From contig NZ_LMJL01000008.1 of assembly GCF_001429295.1 (NCBI RefSeq), forward strand, positions 107,909 to 171,908: 64,000 bases of DNA. Reading direction: 5' to 3'. Positions 25,089 through 34,739 of this stretch are shown piece after piece. The position numbers and the translations under genes were made by a program. Numbering within the stretch: position 1 is the first letter of the stretch; every line of letters starts with the position of its first letter. The notes below the pieces were generated by a model. It was given only the letters and a program-made list of their open reading frames with translations. It did not search any database and was not told the origin of the DNA. Origin of the DNA: Flavobacterium sp. Root935. GTDB lineage: Bacteria > Bacteroidota > Bacteroidia > Flavobacteriales > Flavobacteriaceae.

Positions 25089-28000
25089 TTATTTCTTCAC
25101 TACAAAAAGTACTTTTTCTTTTATTTCAGCTTGTGGAATTGTTGCTTGTTTTCCTCCACTGATATTGGCTTTTTTGTTGAAAGTTCCTGTTGCTGCGTTT
25201 ATTGTGTATACTTCGAAAGTCCCTTTTTCGTTTGATAAATCGATTGAAATATCTTGATCGGTTTTGAGATAAAAAAGATAGCTTTTTCCTTTGTTTTCGA
25301 GTTTCCAGAGATTGTCTGAAAATGTGTTTCCGTCTACTAATTTCATTTCGCTTAAAGCGGCATAAAACTCAGGAAGTTCGATTTTCGGAATATTTGCCAA
25401 TGAAGCGCCCGCCATTAAAGCCGGCCATCCAAATCTTAGCGAACCGTCGGTTGAATATAAAATTACCTTTTCAGGATATTTTTCCCGGTATTCACGCACA
25501 GCACGATACACTTGATTATCTGTTTCTTTTCCTGTTTTTAATTTTCGGGCGTGTTGTCTTGGTGCTAAATTTTTACCGCCTTCTGGTGCGTAAGCCGATC
25601 CGTCTTCTTTGTAATACCAATAACGAATATCAATTGCATCTACTGTTTTGGCTCTTTTGTCATCGTTTAAAATAGCATCCTGAACGTCTTTTGTAGCACT
25701 TAAACCAATGATTGCTTTTTTGCCCGTTTCGTCTTTCCATTTTTGAACTTCGTCCAGCCAGAATTCCATAAAGTGCAGCGGACCTGTATATTCGGCGCTT
25801 GTTAACTGAATTACGTTGCTGTTTTCTGCAAAATTATCCAACGATTTTCTAATAAAACCTTGGTGTAATTTTCTTCTTGCAGGATTCGTAACATCGTAAA
25901 ATTGCTCTGCCATGAAAATGCGTTTGTCTCCCGCATAAGGAGGCGGTTCTGGAAAACCAGTGCTGTTGATATTGTTGGCCGAACGCCAAGGTGAACTTGA
26001 CCAGTGTGCTCCGGCTTCGATAATATTGTGCTGAAAATATTGCTGATTAACTAACAATTGTCCATTCGCTTCTGCCACATTCGCAAAAAGCGACAAACGC
26101 TCCCAGTACCAATCATTGAATTTTGTTAAATCGTATTTGCTTAATTGATCCCAAGCTAAATCCTGCCCGCTTCTCGAAAATGGCTGTTCGTAAAACGGCG
26201 GCCAAACATCAGCATCAAAACGGCGAACTCTTTCGTGATCGTCCATTCTTCTTTCGTACCATAAACCATAATTGTGCTCTAAGGCGACCATATTATTGGT
26301 AGTCAAATAATCTGATACTTCATTGATATTATCTGTAAATCCCGTTCCGGTTCTTCCCGGAACGAATCTGGTAACATCCGGAACTGACTTAGAAATATCA
26401 CTGTCTCTAAGACTTCCTCTCCACCACGGCACGCTTAATCTGTTTCCAGCGATTAGTTTATTGTCATAAGTAAGCCATCCATTTTTTGTGATTACTTTTT
26501 TATCTGAAATTGCATTTTGCGCTCCATTTATTTTTAAATCATTCGCGTTTTTGAGTCCTGAATTGTTTGTATTGATTGGATTTGCTTTTGAAACTTCTGC
26601 AATCCATTCTACTAAACTTTGTTTTGGATCGACTGAACTTTTGGTTAATTCCTGAGCCACTTCAACAGCAGGACTTGATGAAGGTTCTGAACCTAAATCA
26701 TAAATAAATGGTTTCACAGGAAGTGCTCCTAAACGAGTTTCTAATTGTGCATAAAATAAACTTCTCGGGCTAATATGTCCGTTTACATCTTTCCAATGCC
26801 CATCTCCAGCCATAATGCCACCCCAAGTTCCAAAAGCCCAATTGTTTGCTGTTGGCGGATTGTAGCATTCTATTTTAGAAGCAGATGTTTCCCAAATCAC
26901 ACTATTTGCTGCGGTCCAACCTGCGCCTCTTCCGTTTTGTTCTCTGTTATTGTAACTTAAAGCGTGACCGTCTATATAAGAAACCTCAAATAAAACTCCT
27001 GTAGCCCAGCTTCCAATGGCGCCACTGTTATTAAATGGTAAAAATGATTCGCATTGAATAAATACATTTGGCCCTGTTGTTCCAAAGCCGCCAACTGCAA
27101 AATCGTGGTACCCATATTCTGAATAACAGCGTTGAAATAAGGTCTGCTGGCCTTCTGTATAAAAAGTATGACGTCTAAAACCTGCAATTTCAGAAACGGG
27201 TTCTGTAGCAATACAGTCTTCAACTGTAATTTGCTGCGCCGATTTTAATACCGAAACCGCTCCGCCGGCAAAATGTTTAAAACTAACTTGTTTTACCCAA
27301 GCATTTCTTGCGTTTTCTATGCTGATTCCAAACCATCTATGCTCTTCGTCTTTTGGTTTTGAAGTATCATAAGCTGATTTCAACAAAATATTTTCGATTC
27401 CGATTTGCTCAACTCTTCCCGACCAAGAATATGTGTTTACTTTTGCAGTTCCGTAAACATCATCTAAAGCCATTGTCAATGGAGCATTTAGAGTTACTTC
27501 ATTCCCGTTGATTTTTGTTATAACTCTGTTCCAGGTAATATCCCAGTCATTTTTTTTCCAGCCAACCCAGCCCGTTTCTGCACCAAAATCATCCATCTTT
27601 AACTCTTTAATCCAATTATCGGTTAAAGGTTTTGTAATGATAATTTCATCTGATGGTTTTAATTTTGAGGTATTTTTTAATTGGATTGTTTTGGTTCCAA
27701 GCGGCGTATAATTGGTATTGAATTCAAAGGTTTCACCGAGTTTTTTATCATCAATTCCTAAAACTCTAATTACAGCTTCTCTTTTTAATCCGGTTCCTAA
27801 AAGAATAGTTCCATTTTCATTATTGCCGCTTCCGCGTAAAATAACGCCTGATTTTCTGATGAATAAAGTACCGTTAATTTTAAAAGTTCCTTTGTCTAAA
27901 AGAACTGCTCCGCGAAAACCTGATTTATTTGGTTTTAAATTACTTACATAATCAATCGCAGCCTGAATTCTTTGAGTTGCATCTTCTTGTTGTTTTGGGA

Positions 28001-28247
28001 CAAAAATTTTATTCTCGACATTGGGAATTGCTTTTTCTGATGCCATGTATCCTGCATAAGAAAAATCAGGTATTTGATTTCCTTTATTATCTTTTGTGAA
28101 AGAAAGTTTTCCTTCTTTGGTTTTGATAATATCAGGGAAATTGGTTTGTGCTGTTGTAATGCTAATGCTGAAAAGCATCACGAAAGCCGATAAAATTATT
28201 TTATCTTTTTGAAGAGGAATTATATTTTTTAGTTGATTGAAATTCAC
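25089..28247 (-). CDS. Beta-helix plus TIM-barrel fusion protein (DUF4955/DUF6298-like), unassigned enzyme
   Basis: A 1052-residue protein with a long signal region (to T-T-A-Q, about residue 34). Residues about 75-530 are a pectin-lyase-like beta-helix (repeated I-x-I-x-N, V-S-F-K-H-F-A-G-G-A, F-x-x-C). Residues about 610-960 look like a clan-A-type barrel, with candidate acids in S-A-E-Y-T-G and Y-S-T-D-G-S. The last 90 residues are a beta-sandwich like that closing the neighbouring GH140 protein. I recognise the DUF4955/DUF6298 type but know of no assigned activity. It may be two enzymes in one chain, or a barrel with a large binding domain. It is in unit II between PL1 and GH140. Confidence 0.65.
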   Translation of the reverse strand: MNFNQLKNIIPLQKDKIILSAFVMLFSISITTAQTNFPDIIKTKEGKLSFTKDNKGNQIPDFSYAGYMASEKAIPNVENKIFVPKQQEDATQRIQAAIDYVSNLKPNKSGFRGAVLLDKGTFKINGTLFIRKSGVILRGSGNNENGTILLGTGLKREAVIRVLGIDDKKLGETFEFNTNYTPLGTKTIQLKNTSKLKPSDEIIITKPLTDNWIKELKMDDFGAETGWVGWKKNDWDITWNRVITKINGNEVTLNAPLTMALDDVYGTAKVNTYSWSGRVEQIGIENILLKSAYDTSKPKDEEHRWFGISIENARNAWVKQVSFKHFAGGAVSVLKSAQQITVEDCIATEPVSEIAGFRRHTFYTEGQQTLFQRCYSEYGYHDFAVGGFGTTGPNVFIQCESFLPFNNSGAIGSWATGVLFEVSYIDGHALSYNNREQNGRGAGWTAANSVIWETSASKIECYNPPTANNWAFGTWGGIMAGDGHWKDVNGHISPRSLFYAQLETRLGALPVKPFIYDLGSEPSSSPAVEVAQELTKSSVDPKQSLVEWIAEVSKANPINTNNSGLKNANDLKINGAQNAISDKKVITKNGWLTYDNKLIAGNRLSVPWWRGSLRDSDISKSVPDVTRFVPGRTGTGFTDNINEVSDYLTTNNMVALEHNYGLWYERRMDDHERVRRFDADVWPPFYEQPFSRSGQDLAWDQLSKYDLTKFNDWYWERLSLFANVAEANGQLLVNQQYFQHNIIEAGAHWSSSPWRSANNINSTGFPEPPPYAGDKRIFMAEQFYDVTNPARRKLHQGFIRKSLDNFAENSNVIQLTSAEYTGPLHFMEFWLDEVQKWKDETGKKAIIGLSATKDVQDAILNDDKRAKTVDAIDIRYWYYKEDGSAYAPEGGKNLAPRQHARKLKTGKETDNQVYRAVREYREKYPEKVILYSTDGSLRFGWPALMAGASLANIPKIELPEFYAALSEMKLVDGNTFSDNLWKLENKGKSYLFYLKTDQDISIDLSNEKGTFEVYTINAATGTFNKKANISGGKQATIPQAEIKEKVLFVVKK

Positions 28248-28272
28248 TTTAAAAATATTTTTTGTGTTTTAT

Positions 28273-28299
28273 CCTAACAGGTTTTAAAAACCTGTTAGG
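28273..28299. repeat. CCTAACAGG hairpin, 27 bp palindrome
   Basis: CCTAACAGGTTTT, a central A and the reverse complement. A second, less perfect copy follows at 28356-28382, the only gap with two copies of this kind. Confidence 0.85.
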
Positions 28300-28355
28300 T
28301 ATTATATTGTAAGGTCTTGTTTCGAAATTAATTCTAATTTATATTCCTTGAAATA

Positions 28356-28382
28356 CCTAACAGGTTTTTGAAACCTTTTAGG
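28356..28382. repeat. CCTAACAGG hairpin, imperfect copy
   Basis: CCTAACAGGTTTT, a central T and GAAACCTTTTAGG: two mismatches between the arms show decay. Confidence 0.7.
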
Positions 28383-28409
28383 ATACGTTGAAATAATAAA
28401 TATAAAACT

Positions 28410-30116
28410 TTATTGTAACAATCCCTTTAATTTAGCCAATGTATCCGTGTTATTTTCAGTTTTTGTCCAGTCAATTTTATTGTTTGGATCGATTCCGTTG
28501 AAATATTTTTCGATGTTGGTATATCCGTCTCCGTTTGAATCTTTAACTGCATCTGAAGCGTCATTCGGGTTTAACCCAAATTTTTTCTCCCATGCATCTG
28601 GAATTCCGTCATTATCAGAATCTTTGTATGCTTTTCCTTTGTATGTTGGATAGCCTCCAACTTGGTCAGGATGTGTTATAATTCCTTTTTTATAAGAATC
28701 TGCAGGCAATCTTCTTTTGATATATTCTTTTCCGATATTGTTTTCTAAACCGTCTTTTACTTCGATTTTTCCGGTGCGGACTTGTTTGATGATTCTTTCA
28801 TCAACTGCATCTCTTTTCGGAATTGTCGCTCCCACATTGGTCAAAACAAATTCATACGCTTGCTCTGCCGACATGATATTAAACTTTGGCATAGAGAAAG
28901 GTTTTGGCTCTTTGATAGCTGCCAAAAACTCTTTTGTTTGAGCTTCCGGAAGATCTTCTAATTGTACACCGCCATTCCAGTTATCTGCTGTAACTTCCGG
29001 AGAACCTACGATAAAGTTACCTGAAACATACGCTCTTCCGTATTGTTTTGGTTCAATATATCCAGATTCAGGTTTTACGATCCTATGTGCAATTGGCTGA
29101 TCTGCTGGTGTTATTGGACCTGGTTTGAAGTAATTATTGATGATATTCAGCATCGAGCGATAATCACCTCCGTCAAGGGTACGATTCCACCAATTGAAGA
29201 CTACGTTATTTACGAAATTGAAGTCGCCATACATTCCGATAGAAGCATTTCTTGAAATGTTGTCTGCCCATAAATTGCGCATAAACGTACTGTTTAATCC
29301 GCCAATTGTACTTCCAAAAGCGTGATTATAAGTATCTAAACCTTCCGAAGAAATCGTATTTTGAATCGTAATATTACAAGCTGGTAATTTCTCCAATTTT
29401 GATTTTGCATTAGCTGCGAATTGATGTCTGTAAAGAGAAATATTTTCGTCTAATCCCCAGCTTACTGAGCAGTGATCTACGATAATATTTCCCATCGGAT
29501 TTCCACCCAATGCATCGTCTCTTCTTGTTACTTCGGTTGCACCGCGTCTAAAGCGCATATGTCTGATAATAACGTCATGAGTATCAATTTCTAAAGTTTC
29601 TCCTGCAATACAAATTCCGTCACCTGGTGCAGTCTGCCCTGCGATTGTAACGTAAGGCGCTCTCATGCTGATTCTTTTTTTCAATTGAATAATTCCCGAA
29701 ACATTGAAAACAATCGTTCTTGCTCCAACTGCTTCACAAGCTTCACGAAAAGTTCCTTTTCCGCTGTCTTCTAAACTGGTAACTACAAATATTTTTCCGC
29801 CACGTCCACCTTGTGTAAATGCTCCACCACCTTCGGCACCTGGAAAAGCAGGAATATCTGCTTGTACAAAATCTTTAGGATATGAAGCCCAAGGTAAATA
29901 GGGTTTTCCTTGCTTTGCTTCTTCTCTGATTATATGAAGATTAGCATTCCAAATTTCGCTCAGTCTTTTTTCTTCGTCAGCTAAAACTGCATCTGCTTTT
30001 TCCTGAACTGGTTTTGGAATTACTGGATATTGCGCATAAGCAGATGATACAAGAGAACAAAATGACAACGCCATAAATGTTCTTTTTAAAGTACGGTTTG
30101 GGAAAATAGTATGCAT
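28410..30116 (-). CDS. PL1 pectate lyase with C-terminal calcium-binding repeat, copy A
   Basis: A 568-residue exported lyase (signal to S-A-Y-A-Q, residue 29). The PL1 beta-helix starts at F-P-G-A-E-G-G-G near 90 and includes V-D-H-C-S-V-S-W-G-L-D-E, R-R-D-D-A and the R-H-M-R-F-R-R-G strand. Near the C-terminus D-S-D-N-D-G-I-P-D-A-W-E and D-S-N-G-D-G-Y-T-N-I-E form a thrombospondin-type-3-like calcium-binding unit. The enzyme cleaves de-esterified galacturonan by beta-elimination. It is a close paralogue of the gene at 30928-32640, and the two flank the DUF3826 gene, suggesting local duplication. I see no type IX secretion C-terminal domain. Confidence 0.9.
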   Translation of the reverse strand: MHTIFPNRTLKRTFMALSFCSLVSSAYAQYPVIPKPVQEKADAVLADEEKRLSEIWNANLHIIREEAKQGKPYLPWASYPKDFVQADIPAFPGAEGGGAFTQGGRGGKIFVVTSLEDSGKGTFREACEAVGARTIVFNVSGIIQLKKRISMRAPYVTIAGQTAPGDGICIAGETLEIDTHDVIIRHMRFRRGATEVTRRDDALGGNPMGNIIVDHCSVSWGLDENISLYRHQFAANAKSKLEKLPACNITIQNTISSEGLDTYNHAFGSTIGGLNSTFMRNLWADNISRNASIGMYGDFNFVNNVVFNWWNRTLDGGDYRSMLNIINNYFKPGPITPADQPIAHRIVKPESGYIEPKQYGRAYVSGNFIVGSPEVTADNWNGGVQLEDLPEAQTKEFLAAIKEPKPFSMPKFNIMSAEQAYEFVLTNVGATIPKRDAVDERIIKQVRTGKIEVKDGLENNIGKEYIKRRLPADSYKKGIITHPDQVGGYPTYKGKAYKDSDNDGIPDAWEKKFGLNPNDASDAVKDSNGDGYTNIEKYFNGIDPNNKIDWTKTENNTDTLAKLKGLLQ

Positions 30117-30166
30117 TGAATTGTGTGTGGTTGTAGTTAATAGTTTTTGGCGTAAAGTTTAAGAGA

Positions 30167-30856
30167 TTATTCTTTTGCAGTAGAATCTTTTGTTTTACTC
30201 TTCTCTCTTTCTTCGATACGTTTGTGCCAGTCAGCACTTTCTTTGTTTAAATCGTAACCTTGTTTTGATAAATAGTTGTTGATTCTTCCTTTATATTTAC
30301 CAAACCAACCGTGTTTTTCTTTAGATGATCCACCGTCCATTGCATGTTCTCTGGCTTCAACTAAAGCTTTGTAGATATAGTCTTTTTGTTCTGCCGTTAA
30401 ATTTGGAAGCATATCGTTATAACCTGCAACTGTTATAGGAAGAACGCCATATGTCATTCCGTCTTTAACTTCAGTTATTTTGTCTTCTGATAATTCTTTA
30501 CCTAATTTTTTAAGGTAAGATTTATGCAATTTTGCAATTGATTCATCTGCTTTTACTTTCAGTTTATCAATCTTTTCGTTTTGTTTTTCTTTGGCTGAGC
30601 TTGTATCTTCTTTTACTTTTTTGATTTCAGCATCTCTTCCATCCTGAATTTCAGTTAAATCTCTGAATTGTTGTGCAATAATATTTGAAACCGATTTTTC
30701 TTTCGCTTCGTTTTTTAAATCTAATTTGGTAACGATTTTTGCAGCTCTTTCGTTAGTAACCTTTACATATTCAGGATCTAAATGCTGTTGTGCATTTAAA
30801 GTTGAAAAGGCAAAAACAAGCGATAATAAACCAGCATTTATTTTATTTAGTGCCAT
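30167..30856 (-). CDS. DUF3826 exported helical protein
   Basis: A 229-residue protein with a signal peptide (to L-N-A-Q, residue 23), highly charged and helical (K-E-K-Q-N-E-K-I-D-K-L-K-V-K near residues 90-105). The pattern fits the DUF3826 family, which is found next to pectate lyases in Bacteroidota; its function is unknown to me. Y-G-V-L-P-I-T-V-A-G-Y and W-F-G-K-Y-K-G-R-I-N look like the conserved core. It lies between two PL1 genes, 50 bp from one and 71 bp from the other, the tightest packing in unit II apart from susC-susD. A chaperone-like or structural role for the lyases is only inference. Confidence 0.75.
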   Translation of the reverse strand: MALNKINAGLLSLVFAFSTLNAQQHLDPEYVKVTNERAAKIVTKLDLKNEAKEKSVSNIIAQQFRDLTEIQDGRDAEIKKVKEDTSSAKEKQNEKIDKLKVKADESIAKLHKSYLKKLGKELSEDKITEVKDGMTYGVLPITVAGYNDMLPNLTAEQKDYIYKALVEAREHAMDGGSSKEKHGWFGKYKGRINNYLSKQGYDLNKESADWHKRIEEREKSKTKDSTAKE

Positions 30857-30927
30857 GATTTTATTTTTTAGTTATTTAAAAACATTCTTGCTCATTACTA
30901 AACAAGAATGTTTTCAAAAATTATTCC

Positions 30928-32640
30928 TTATTTTAAATCTAATAAAGGTCTAACTAATGTTTCTTTATTATTAGCTAAATCTTTCCAGTTTACTTTTATA
31001 GCTGGATTCACTCCGTTGATATAATCTTCGATATTAGAATATCCATCTCCGTTTAAATCACCTTTTGCATCAGATGGATCATTCGGATTTAAACCGTATT
31101 TTTTCTCCCATGCATCCGGCATACCATCTTTATCAGTATCTACGTAAGGTTTTCCTTTGTATTCTGGATAACCTCCCACTTGAGAAATATCTGTAATGAT
31201 TCCTTTTTTATAAGAATCCATCGGTAAACGTCTGTGTTCGAATTGATAGAATTCTTTTTTCTCTAATCCTTTTGCATATTCTGGAACTCCAGTTTTTACA
31301 GTTCTTACGATTCTTTCGTCTACTTTATCTCTAATTGGTAAAGTTGCACCAACATTTTTAAGAACGAATTCATAAGACTCTTCTGCAGTCATGAATTTAT
31401 TGAACCAAGGCATTGGAAAAGGTTTGTCAACTTTCATTTTAGAGAAGTATTCTTTTGATTCCTCATACGTCATCAATTCGCCTTTTTTGTTCTCCAACTG
31501 AATTCCGCCGTCCCAGTTGTCTTTGGTAACTTTTTCGTTTCCGTTAACAACATTTCCATTAACATAAGCTCTACCAAAAACCATATAAGGCAATTTACTT
31601 CTTCCTGATTCTGGTTTTAAGATTCTGTAGCTGATTGGCTGTGTTAAATCGGTAACCGGACCTGGTTTGTAGAAGTTGTTGATGATGTTGTAATTTGCTG
31701 TATAATCTCCACCATCTGTAGATCTGTTGTACCAGTTGAAAACTACGTTATTCACAAAATTAAAAATTCCGTTCCAACCGATAGAAGGATTTCTTCCTGC
31801 ATTGTTAGCCCACATATTTCTCATAAAAGAACAGTTTTCTCCACCCAAAGTACTTCCGAAAGCATGATTGTAAGTATCTAATGCTTCTCCGAATAAACTA
31901 TTTTGGATCGTAATATTTACAGTTCCAACTTTAATGTCTGGGTAACCTGGCCCTGGATTGTACATGTGTCTGTAGATTGACATATTTTCGTCTAATCCCC
32001 AAGTTGCAGAAACGTGGTCAATCATGATGTTTCCAACAGGATTTCCTCCAATAGCATCATCACGACGGCCTACAAAAGTTTCTCCACGACGGAAACGTAC
32101 GTGTCTGATAATTACATCATGCGTATCAATCCAAGTAGATTCTCCAGCGATACAAATACCATCTCCTGGAGCTGTCTGCCCTGCAATTGTAATGTATGGT
32201 GCACGAATAATTAATGGACTTTTAAGTCTGATAATTCCGGCAACATTAAATACCACTATTCTTGCTCCACCTTTTTCGCAGGCTTCACGTAAAGTTCCTG
32301 GTCCGCGGTCTTCTAAACTTGTTACCGTATAAACATTTCCGCCACGTCCTCCAAACGTATACATTCCACCACCCTCAGCACCTGGGAAAGCAGGAATTTC
32401 TGCCTGAGGTAAATCTGTTGGTCTTGCTGCCCACGGAATATAAGGTTTACCATGTTTTGCTTCTTCTTCAATAATAACTAAAGCTTTTTCCCAAGCTTCA
32501 TCAGAAAGTCTTTGAGCTTCTTCTTTAATTGCTTTTTCCTGCGCCTGAACTTCTGGACTTATCTTCGGATATTGAGCAAAACATTTTGCACTTCCTAAAA
32601 AAAGCAGCGATGATGCGATAAATAATGCGGAATTTTTCAT
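30928..32640 (-). CDS. PL1 pectate lyase with C-terminal calcium-binding repeat, copy B
   Basis: A 570-residue exported lyase (signal to K-C-F-A-Q, residue 23; a C sits in the signal but not in a lipobox). The architecture matches copy A: F-P-G-A-E-G-G-G, I-D-H-V-S-A-T-W-G-L-D-E, R-R-D-D-A, and the D-T-D-K-D-G-M-P-D-A-W-E / D-L-N-G-D-G-Y-S-N-I-E calcium repeat at the C-terminus. It is the first enzyme gene after susD, 103 bp downstream, so it should be strongly expressed with the transport complex. Differences from copy A are spread along the chain, so the duplication is not recent. Confidence 0.9.
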   Translation of the reverse strand: MKNSALFIASSLLFLGSAKCFAQYPKISPEVQAQEKAIKEEAQRLSDEAWEKALVIIEEEAKHGKPYIPWAARPTDLPQAEIPAFPGAEGGGMYTFGGRGGNVYTVTSLEDRGPGTLREACEKGGARIVVFNVAGIIRLKSPLIIRAPYITIAGQTAPGDGICIAGESTWIDTHDVIIRHVRFRRGETFVGRRDDAIGGNPVGNIMIDHVSATWGLDENMSIYRHMYNPGPGYPDIKVGTVNITIQNSLFGEALDTYNHAFGSTLGGENCSFMRNMWANNAGRNPSIGWNGIFNFVNNVVFNWYNRSTDGGDYTANYNIINNFYKPGPVTDLTQPISYRILKPESGRSKLPYMVFGRAYVNGNVVNGNEKVTKDNWDGGIQLENKKGELMTYEESKEYFSKMKVDKPFPMPWFNKFMTAEESYEFVLKNVGATLPIRDKVDERIVRTVKTGVPEYAKGLEKKEFYQFEHRRLPMDSYKKGIITDISQVGGYPEYKGKPYVDTDKDGMPDAWEKKYGLNPNDPSDAKGDLNGDGYSNIEDYINGVNPAIKVNWKDLANNKETLVRPLLDLK

Positions 32641-32743
32641 GTTAATTTCTTGTTGTGGTAATTCTTTTTAAACAAATCACCTGTATCTTTTGACGAATAC
32701 AGGTGAAAAGTTTTATATGATAATTCTTTTTTGATATTATAAT

Positions 32744-34720
32744 TTATTCTTGGTAATTATATGTTCCTTGTCCTCCAAAATTATCGTTCCAACCAATCGT
32801 TTGTAACAACCAAGGGTTTGAAGTTAGAGCTGTTGTATTAAGACCATTAATATAATAATTTGGATTAAATTTAATATTAACAGCTGCCCCATTAAAATTA
32901 TCCATCGGCGTAATTAGTGGCGTGCGGATAAAGTTTGCATTGTAAAATGCTGCTAAAGTTGTTAATTGTGCTCCAAAATTTGCCGCATCTGGATCTGCTA
33001 CTACACTTGCACGAGCAGCAGCTAAAGGATCTGTAGTTGCAGAAGTTGTTGCAACTCTATACTGCAAAAAGTTACCCGTACGTTTAGTTCCGTTAATTGG
33101 AGTCAAACCTAATTTACTCACTGTACCTCCTGTAACTCCTGGCAGAGCTTCATTATCATATAACATCCATCTTTGAACATCCCAGAAACGTTTTCCTTCG
33201 TACGCCAATTCTACTCTTCTTTCATATAAAACAGCTTCAATTGCCTGATACTTATCAGATAATGTTCCAATACCATAATTGTTTGCAGAAGGAATACCAA
33301 CACGATTTCTAATTCTTCCTAAATAAGTTAAAGTACTGTTAGTCTGTCCTAAAGCTGCATAACATTCTGCAATATTCAATAATAGCTCTGCATAACGATA
33401 TTCAAAAATATCTGTTCCCGAATATTGGAAGTTGGTTTCTTTACTAGCATTAATATTAGTCATTTTTCTAACGAAAGCTGGACTAGAGATTGCAGTGTTT
33501 CCATCTGAAAAACCTGCTTTATTTGAACCATCTACCCAACGGTAAGCCCAAAGAACGCTGTTAGGAGTTTCTTTACTTCCCCATTTTGAACCAGAGAAAG
33601 CAAAAGTTCTGTAAAATCTTGGATCTCTGTTCAGGAAGAAAGTAAAATCGTTATAACCGTTTGCTGCAGTTGGCCTACTACCATCTGCCATCGGAAATAA
33701 ATCTATCATTTCTTTTGGAGCAGCAACTCCTCCTCCTGTACCGCCTAAACTCAATAAACGAATTCCTTTTTCCCATGAATTATTAATGGCTTGAGAAAGA
33801 TTACCAGTTCCGCAAAGCTGCACTGTAATTGCTTCTGAGCAAAAAGCATTGTCAATTAAAAACATTTGTTCCCATTGTTTTGCATTACTTCCGTATAATC
33901 CGTAACCGTCTGCAGTCAATTGAGCTTCTGCTTCTAATCCAGCTTTTAAAGCTGCTTCCCAACGCTCATTTGAACCATCCCAATTTTTATTAAACAGAGG
34001 ACTCGCAAATGTTAACAATACTCTTGCTTTTTGTGCCATAGCTGCTCCTCTTGTAAAGCGTCCATAAGCACCTGATGCCCAATTCCCAGGTAATAAACTT
34101 GCTGCCATATCTAAATCTTTTACGATTTGAGCTACAACTTCAGAAACTTTTGCTCTCGGAAGCTGAATCGATGGATCATCAGCTGCTGCTTCCTGAACAG
34201 TCGTAACAATTGGTACACCACCATATACGCGCATTAAATCAAAATACTGCATCGCACGCATATAGTACATTTGTCCTTTTGCCTGATCACGAAATGTTTT
34301 ATCCAAATTTGAACCTTTTACATCAACTTCTTCTATAAAAGCGTTGCATTCTCTAATTCTATTATAAGGATGGTTATTAATGCTTGTTGTTAATTTTGCT
34401 CCGTAATAGCCACTTCCATCAGCGGAGTTTACAAGGGTTTTATTAGGATTAATAAAATCTTGTGTACCTCCTAGTTCCTCTGTCAATCTTGAGTTGGCAT
34501 CTGTATAAGAACCAATAATTGTAGAAGTTGGTGATTTATAAGCATTGTAAAAATCATAATATTGATTATCTACATAGGCTTGTGCACGCTCTTGAGTTTG
34601 GTAGAACGTATCATCATAAAAGCCATAACCTTTCTTATCTTTTAGAAAATCATCACTACAAGAAACCGCACTTGCAGCAAGTAATAATGATAGTGTTATA
34701 TATTTAAATGGTGTTTTCAT
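32744..34720 (-). CDS. susD: SusD/RagB-family surface glycan-binding lipoprotein
   Basis: A 658-residue lipoprotein (A-V-S-C, Cys21), followed at once by S-D-D-F. This acidic run fits the lipoprotein export signal reported for flavobacteria and suggests surface exposure. The N-terminal helical part has the family's TPR-like layout (Y-Y-M-R-A-M-Q-Y-F-D-L-M-R-V-Y-G-G-V-P) and the C-terminal part ends with F-E-Y-R-Y-A-E-L-L-L-N-I-A-E-C and R-V-E-L-A-Y-E-G-K-R-F-W-D. It binds the glycan at the surface and caps the SusC channel. It starts 19 bp after the susC stop. Confidence 0.96.
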   Translation of the reverse strand: MKTPFKYITLSLLLAASAVSCSDDFLKDKKGYGFYDDTFYQTQERAQAYVDNQYYDFYNAYKSPTSTIIGSYTDANSRLTEELGGTQDFINPNKTLVNSADGSGYYGAKLTTSINNHPYNRIRECNAFIEEVDVKGSNLDKTFRDQAKGQMYYMRAMQYFDLMRVYGGVPIVTTVQEAAADDPSIQLPRAKVSEVVAQIVKDLDMAASLLPGNWASGAYGRFTRGAAMAQKARVLLTFASPLFNKNWDGSNERWEAALKAGLEAEAQLTADGYGLYGSNAKQWEQMFLIDNAFCSEAITVQLCGTGNLSQAINNSWEKGIRLLSLGGTGGGVAAPKEMIDLFPMADGSRPTAANGYNDFTFFLNRDPRFYRTFAFSGSKWGSKETPNSVLWAYRWVDGSNKAGFSDGNTAISSPAFVRKMTNINASKETNFQYSGTDIFEYRYAELLLNIAECYAALGQTNSTLTYLGRIRNRVGIPSANNYGIGTLSDKYQAIEAVLYERRVELAYEGKRFWDVQRWMLYDNEALPGVTGGTVSKLGLTPINGTKRTGNFLQYRVATTSATTDPLAAARASVVADPDAANFGAQLTTLAAFYNANFIRTPLITPMDNFNGAAVNIKFNPNYYINGLNTTALTSNPWLLQTIGWNDNFGGQGTYNYQE

Positions 34721-34739
34721 AGTTTCTTTTTAATTTTGA

